From: Cololabis saira
Taxonomy: Eukaryota; Chordata; Actinopteri; Beloniformes; Belonidae
NCBI RefSeq assembly: GCF_033807715.1
Contig: NC_084601.1
Location: forward strand, 775,001-839,000
Length of the DNA: 64,000 nt
Direction: 5' to 3'
Made by a program: the position numbers and the translations under genes. The notes beneath the pieces are model-generated. The model saw only the letters and a list, made by a program, of their open reading frames with translations, did not search any database and was not told the origin of the DNA. How positions within the stretch are numbered: position 1 is the first letter of the stretch; the number at the start of each line of letters is the position of its first letter. Of the stretch, positions 60,231-64,000 are shown in pieces.

Positions 60231-61929
60231 TAAATAGTTAAAACGATTTTGTCAAGCAAAGCGGACTGGCGTTGTCTCTATAGCAACGGTAGCTGAGGAT
60301 TATGGGTAGTGTATTGCCTACAGTGATAAAACAACTCTTTCTTTCTCAGAATCGAAGGGAAAAACATGAAAATTGTGCAGGAAATTAACCCACTAATGTT
60401 GTGTAATTAACAAGGATACAGTGATTCAGGCTTCAGAACGTCACATTATGCAACAGAAACGTCACCAGCGTCATGTGTGCGACCTGTGTTTACAATTAGT
60501 TCGGCCACCGTCAATATTTTCTTGTATTTTACCTGTTTAATATTCTAAAGTCACACGTAAAAGTAACTCCACTTCTCTGTCACTCCAAACGAAAAACTCT
60601 CGTTCCGTCTTGGAAGTAAAGCCTGAATTATGGTCCTGCGTTAAATCGACGCAGAGCCTACGGCGTAGGGTACGCAGCGATGCGCGCCGTACGGTGTGCG
60701 TCGCCGCGTACCCTACGCTGTAGGCTCTGCGTTGGTGTAACGCGGAACCATAAATCAGCCTTAACTGGAAGTTACACGTGTCATTTGTTGATGTTTTTTC
60801 CAGGATTCTGATTGGCTGGCATGATCCTCTCAGCGGCTTAGCTGAAACTAAAGGTTGATGTCTTTAGACACCGATTTAATTATCAATCACTTTTAATTAA
60901 CGCTTGCTCACATTCACATTCTGTTAAATTTTGGAATAAATAGTAAAAACGATTTTGTCAAGCAAAGCGGACTGGCGTCGTCTCTATAGCAATGGTAGCT
61001 GAGGATTATGGGTAGTGTATTGCATACAGTGATAAAACAACTCTTTCTTTCTCAGAATCGAAAGGAAAAACATGAAAATTGATGTGCAGGAAATTAACCC
61101 ACTAATGTTGTGTAATTAACAAGGATACAGTGGTGTTTCTGCCTTAAGAAATGTTGCAGATATCGTTGTGAAAATCGCCGTTAACGTCAAAACGGACAGT
61201 AATTAGAATACTTCCGTGTGTCCGATCCTCCGTTATCCAATGGGACTGATGCTCTCAGCGGCTTGAAATGACGCGGCCGGTCCTCACTTATCCAATGGGA
61301 CTGATGCTCTCAGCGGCTTGAAACAACGCTGCCGGGTTACATTAGAATCTGTTGAGAGCCCGCTGCATCGGTGCTTGACGCTGAGGGCGACCTTGTGCGT
61401 CAGAAACTGACGCACAAGGGCCCTGACCAAGCGTTGGTTTTTGACGAGCTGGGAGTGAGAATGTGTTGCAAATGAATGAAAAAATGAAAAGAATCCAGAG
61501 CAGCATATCCTCATATTTTACAGGATCACAACCAAAAATCCTGAGAAAAAATGCGACAAAAGATTAAACAAGATCTGACATTGCTGATGGGATGGTGGAC
61601 AGCAGCATCTCCCCGGCTGAGGAGAGCTCCCATGTTTTCTGTTAAACTGATATCGAGAAAGAATTAAAAAAATATAAATTTTGTTTATTTATTTTTATTT
61701 GGCACATTTAAAAACAATATTAGGAGAAAATATTTCTGTAAATGCAGTGGTTCAGTTCATGTTCAAAATAGGCCTACCGCCTACGTTATGTAGCTTAAGT
61801 GTAAGGTTTACGTAAGAAACAAGTTTTCATATAGCCTATACTGTTGGACCGCTGTTGTGTGGTAATTTTTCTGAAAAAAAATGTTTCCCAAAATTATCCC
61901 CCCCTCTGGTTTTCTCACAAATCGCACCC
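60000..61929. repeat. Inner right arm of fold-back element, partly duplicated
   Basis: 60000-60425 mirrors 55790-56230. After a 515-bp insert (60425-60940, containing a palindromic MITE) the arm restarts: GACTGGCGTCGTCTCTATAG (60971) and AACCCACTAATGTTGTGTAA (61096) repeat sequence already present at 60266 and 60390. A ~60-bp block (CCAATGGGACTGATGCTCTC) is tandemly doubled at 61230-61325. (TAA)n lies at 60176-60226. Confidence 0.85.
60616..60766. repeat. Palindromic MITE copy (longest in window)
   Basis: AAGCCTGAATTATGGTCCTG, TACGGCGTAGGGTACGCAGC, GCGTCGCCGCGTACCCTACG, GCGGAACCATAAATCAGCCTT. Nearly self-complementary throughout. Present only in the right arm. Confidence 0.92.
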
Positions 61930-62639
61930 TGTATAAATGTATTGCTAGAAATGTAATCAAAACGCATTTCTATGCAGAAACTAACTCAAAATATTGATTT
62001 TTTTTCACAGCACTGTACAGCAACCAAAAATGTAACGATTTCACGTTATTAAAACGTTCCAGTTTTACATTATTCTGACGAGATCTAAAAAAATGTTGCA
62101 ACCACGAGCAAACATTACTGAGGGAATATTATGAAAGTAAAATATGTATTGCTAGAAATGTAATCAAAACGCATTTCTATGCAGAAACTAACTCAAAATA
62201 TAGATTTTTTTTACAGCACTGTCCAGCAACCAAAAATGTAACGATTTCACGTTATTAAAACGTTCCAGTTTTACATTATTCTGACGAGATCTGAAAAACC
62301 GTTGCAACCACGAGCAAGCAAGAGATTATGTACATTTACTGATTGAATATTATGAAAGTAAAATATGTATTGCTAGAAATGTAATCAAAACGCATTTCTA
62401 TGCAGAAACTAACTCAAAATATAGATTTTTCTCACAGCACTGTCCAGCAACCAAAAATGTAACGATTTCACGTTATTAAAACGTTCCAGTTTTACATTAT
62501 TCTGACGAGATCTGAAAAAAACGTTGCAACCACGAGCAAGCAAGAGATTATGTACATTTATATATTGCTAGAAATGTAATCAAAACGCATTTCTATGCAG
62601 AAACTAACTCAAAATATAGATTTTTTTCACTCAAAAATG
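61930..62639. repeat. Satellite array of fold-back element, right arm
   Basis: Four monomers in reverse orientation to the left array (landmark GCAGAAACTAACTCAAAA at 61974, 62181, 62402, 62597). As on the left, the outermost spacing is shorter (~195) than the next (~221). Confidence 0.93.
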
Positions 62640-62857
62640 AAAAATGTCCACCGTGTTTGTTGAAGTCACGGCCAGAATCTTAAAAGTCACGTGACTTGGA
62701 CGCAAAACAAATAGGCAGAAAAATGTAACAGTTATACATTTCAAGGGCTAGAAAAATGGAACAGTTATACATTTCAAGGGCTAATATTGTAACCCCTCTA
62801 CGTTTTTGCACTTTGGACCAACGTAGGCAGGGTACGTTTTTATGTGAGACTGGGTTG
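62640..62857. repeat. Terminal block of giant fold-back element, right
   Basis: Inverse of 52990-53215, ending CGTTTTTATGTGAGACTGGGTTG. Confidence 0.92.
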
Positions 62858-62864
62858 AGATACA

Positions 62865-63597
62865 GTACGTTCAGTAATGTAGTAAGAACGTTGCAGCTCT
62901 AGTTTTGCTAAATTAATAAAATATAAAGCACACACATTTTTATGCTGCCATGGTAACCGTCTCTCAGATGACTTTGTAATGAATTCCTCCTCTTTGTTTC
63001 CACCTTGCCTTTTTACTTCCTAAGTTTTCTCTGGTTCTTCTTCTCCCACAGCAATCCCTCTGTTGGTGTGTCTCTTCTCTTGCCACTTTCCCATCTTTTT
63101 TCTTCTCTCTTTATTTCTCCCTTCTCAGCCTCTCTCTCACCTCCTCCAAGTATCTTGACGATTGGAATGGGAGAGGAATGTGGAGGAGGGATTAAAAAAA
63201 AAAAGTCTGTTAATTAGCAGAGATTGCAGCAGCCAGAGAGTGAAGGCTCATTCATTATCAGAGTCGATCTACATGCTGAGACAAGAGCGAGTCATTTCAG
63301 ATGGATTATTATCGCTGCCATGTTCCGATGATCTCCTCGTTGTTAGGGCTATAGTGTTTCATCAGGCCTCAGTCGGAACAATTTTCAGCCCGAGATTTTC
63401 CAGATTGGCAAACTCGTTTTGAGTGTGGCAGAAAATTAATAAATGAAACAACAGTTCGGTTCTTAGTATTCTGTAGATTTTATAACTATGTCCTATTTGG
63501 ATTTCAGTGGAAACACTTTACATGTTTTATACTGTCTCATGATAATGATGCAGTAAATCGTCCCTTTAGTATGAATATTTACAGTTTTACAGTCATA
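62865..63597. other. No gene; possible conserved non-coding block
   Basis: CT-rich stretch at 63000-63140, then 63205-63430, a non-repetitive, balanced-composition block that starts TTAATTAGCAGAGATTGCAG and contains TCATTCATTATCAGAG and GATGGATTATTATCGCTGCC. It holds homeodomain-type TAATTAG and GATTA words but no long frame. The conserved-element idea is a guess from texture. Confidence 0.3.
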
Positions 63598-64000
63598 TAC
63601 AGTGGGGAGAACAAGTATTTGATACACTGCCGATTTTGCAGGTTTTCCCACTTGAAAAGCATGTAAAAGTCTGTAATTTTTATCATAGGTACTCTTCAAC
63701 TGTGAGTGACAGAATCTAAAAAAAAAATCCAGAAAATCACATTGTATGATTTTTAAGTAATTAATTTGCATTTTATTGCATGACATAAGTATTTGATCAC
63801 CTGTCAACCAGTAAGACTTCCGGCTCTCACAGACCTGTTAGTTCTTCTTTAAGAAGCCCTCCTGTTCTCCACTCATTACCTGTATTAACTGCACCTGTTT
63901 GAACTCGTTACCTGTATAAAAGACACCTGTCCACACTCAATCAAACAAACTCCAACCTCTCCACAATGGCCAAGACCAGAGAGCTGTGTAAGGACATCAG
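63598..64000 (+). mobile_element. Tc1-like transposon, 5' part, cut by window end
   Basis: TA at 63598-63599 followed by CAGTGGGGAGAACAAGTATT, the usual Tc1-type terminus, then CACTTGAAAAGCATGTAAAA and a second AAGTATTTGATCACCTG. The untranslated leader runs to the transposase ATG at 63966. Confidence 0.92.
63966..64000 (+). CDS. Tc1-like transposase, first 11 codons
   Basis: ATGGCCAAGACCAGAGAGCT opens MAKTRELCKDI, the standard start of fish Tc1-like transposases (MAKT.EL.KD). These bind the inverted repeats with two helix-turn-helix units and cut and paste via a DDE core. Only the N-terminus is in the window, so whether this copy is intact cannot be judged. Confidence 0.85.
   Translation, partial: MAKTRELCKDI

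Larger units (their letters stand above)
52983..62864. mobile_element. Giant fold-back element, 9868 bp, 7-bp target duplication AGATACA
   Basis: 52990 starts CAACCCAGTCTCACATAAAA and 62857 ends with its inverse. AGATACA lies on both sides (52983-52989, 62858-62864). Mirror-image layers run inward: a ~225-bp terminal block, a satellite array, a block with TGCGATTTATGAAAAAACCAG, a GTGCGTCAG hairpin block, a (TTA)n/(TAA)n tract and an L2 3' tail. The arms then meet in a central spacer. No transposase frame of its own was found. The class is unknown; a 7-bp duplication and subterminal tandem repeats invite comparison with Zisupton and Dada elements. Confidence 0.85.

Overview
The window looks like intergenic or intronic DNA of a teleost fish that has been almost wholly built by transposable elements. 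The clues are L2/CR1-group and RTE-type LINEs with fish-style tails, Tc1 and hAT DNA transposons, DIRS and Gypsy elements, (CA)n/(TA)n/(TTA)n microsatellites, and a palindromic MITE with the teleost-type core GAATTATGGTTCCGCGTTA. I found no complete host gene, rRNA, tRNA or CRISPR array. Every long reading frame belongs to a mobile element. Two stretches (a splice-bounded 118-nt frame near 21.1 kb and a TTAATTAG-bearing block near 63.2 kb) are offered as weak candidates for host sequence.

Layout. 0-8.5 kb: a MITE split by a truncated RTE LINE, then a degenerate Rex1-like LINE (minus) interrupted by a hAT element and by an L2 tail. 9.2-14.6 kb: a TTAA-flanked fold-back element, a 624-bp MITE, a nearly pristine LTR element whose only product is a proline-rich repeat protein, and a related solo LTR. 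14.9-19.2 kb: an L2 LINE with an intact 1032-codon ORF2. 22-29.5 kb: a palindromic MITE and a young but frameshifted Gypsy element sitting exactly inside a (TA)n tract, then a 1.6-kb inverted-terminal-repeat unit. 31.5-43.8 kb: a DIRS (tyrosine-recombinase) retrotransposon with inverted terminal repeats and an internal complementary region. It hosts a damaged relative of the proline-rich LTR element, a tiny LTR element with a tRNA-Lys primer site, and a near full-length L2 that itself hosts a hAT element with a BED-finger exon. 44-53 kb: hAT elements and two inverted copies of a 640-bp MITE.

53-62.9 kb: the most unusual object, a 9868-bp fold-back unit flanked by 7-bp target duplications (AGATACA). 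Its mirror-image arms carry a ~221-bp satellite array and reach inward into L2-tail sequence; a truncated RTE LINE lies in the centre. The window ends in the 5' part of a Tc1-like transposon.

Many insertions are bounded by target-site duplications that can be read directly, so the nesting order can be reconstructed. The elements do not form a pathway. They supply or borrow enzymes: L2 ORF2 can serve L2 tails, and the LTR units without pol need an outside reverse transcriptase.
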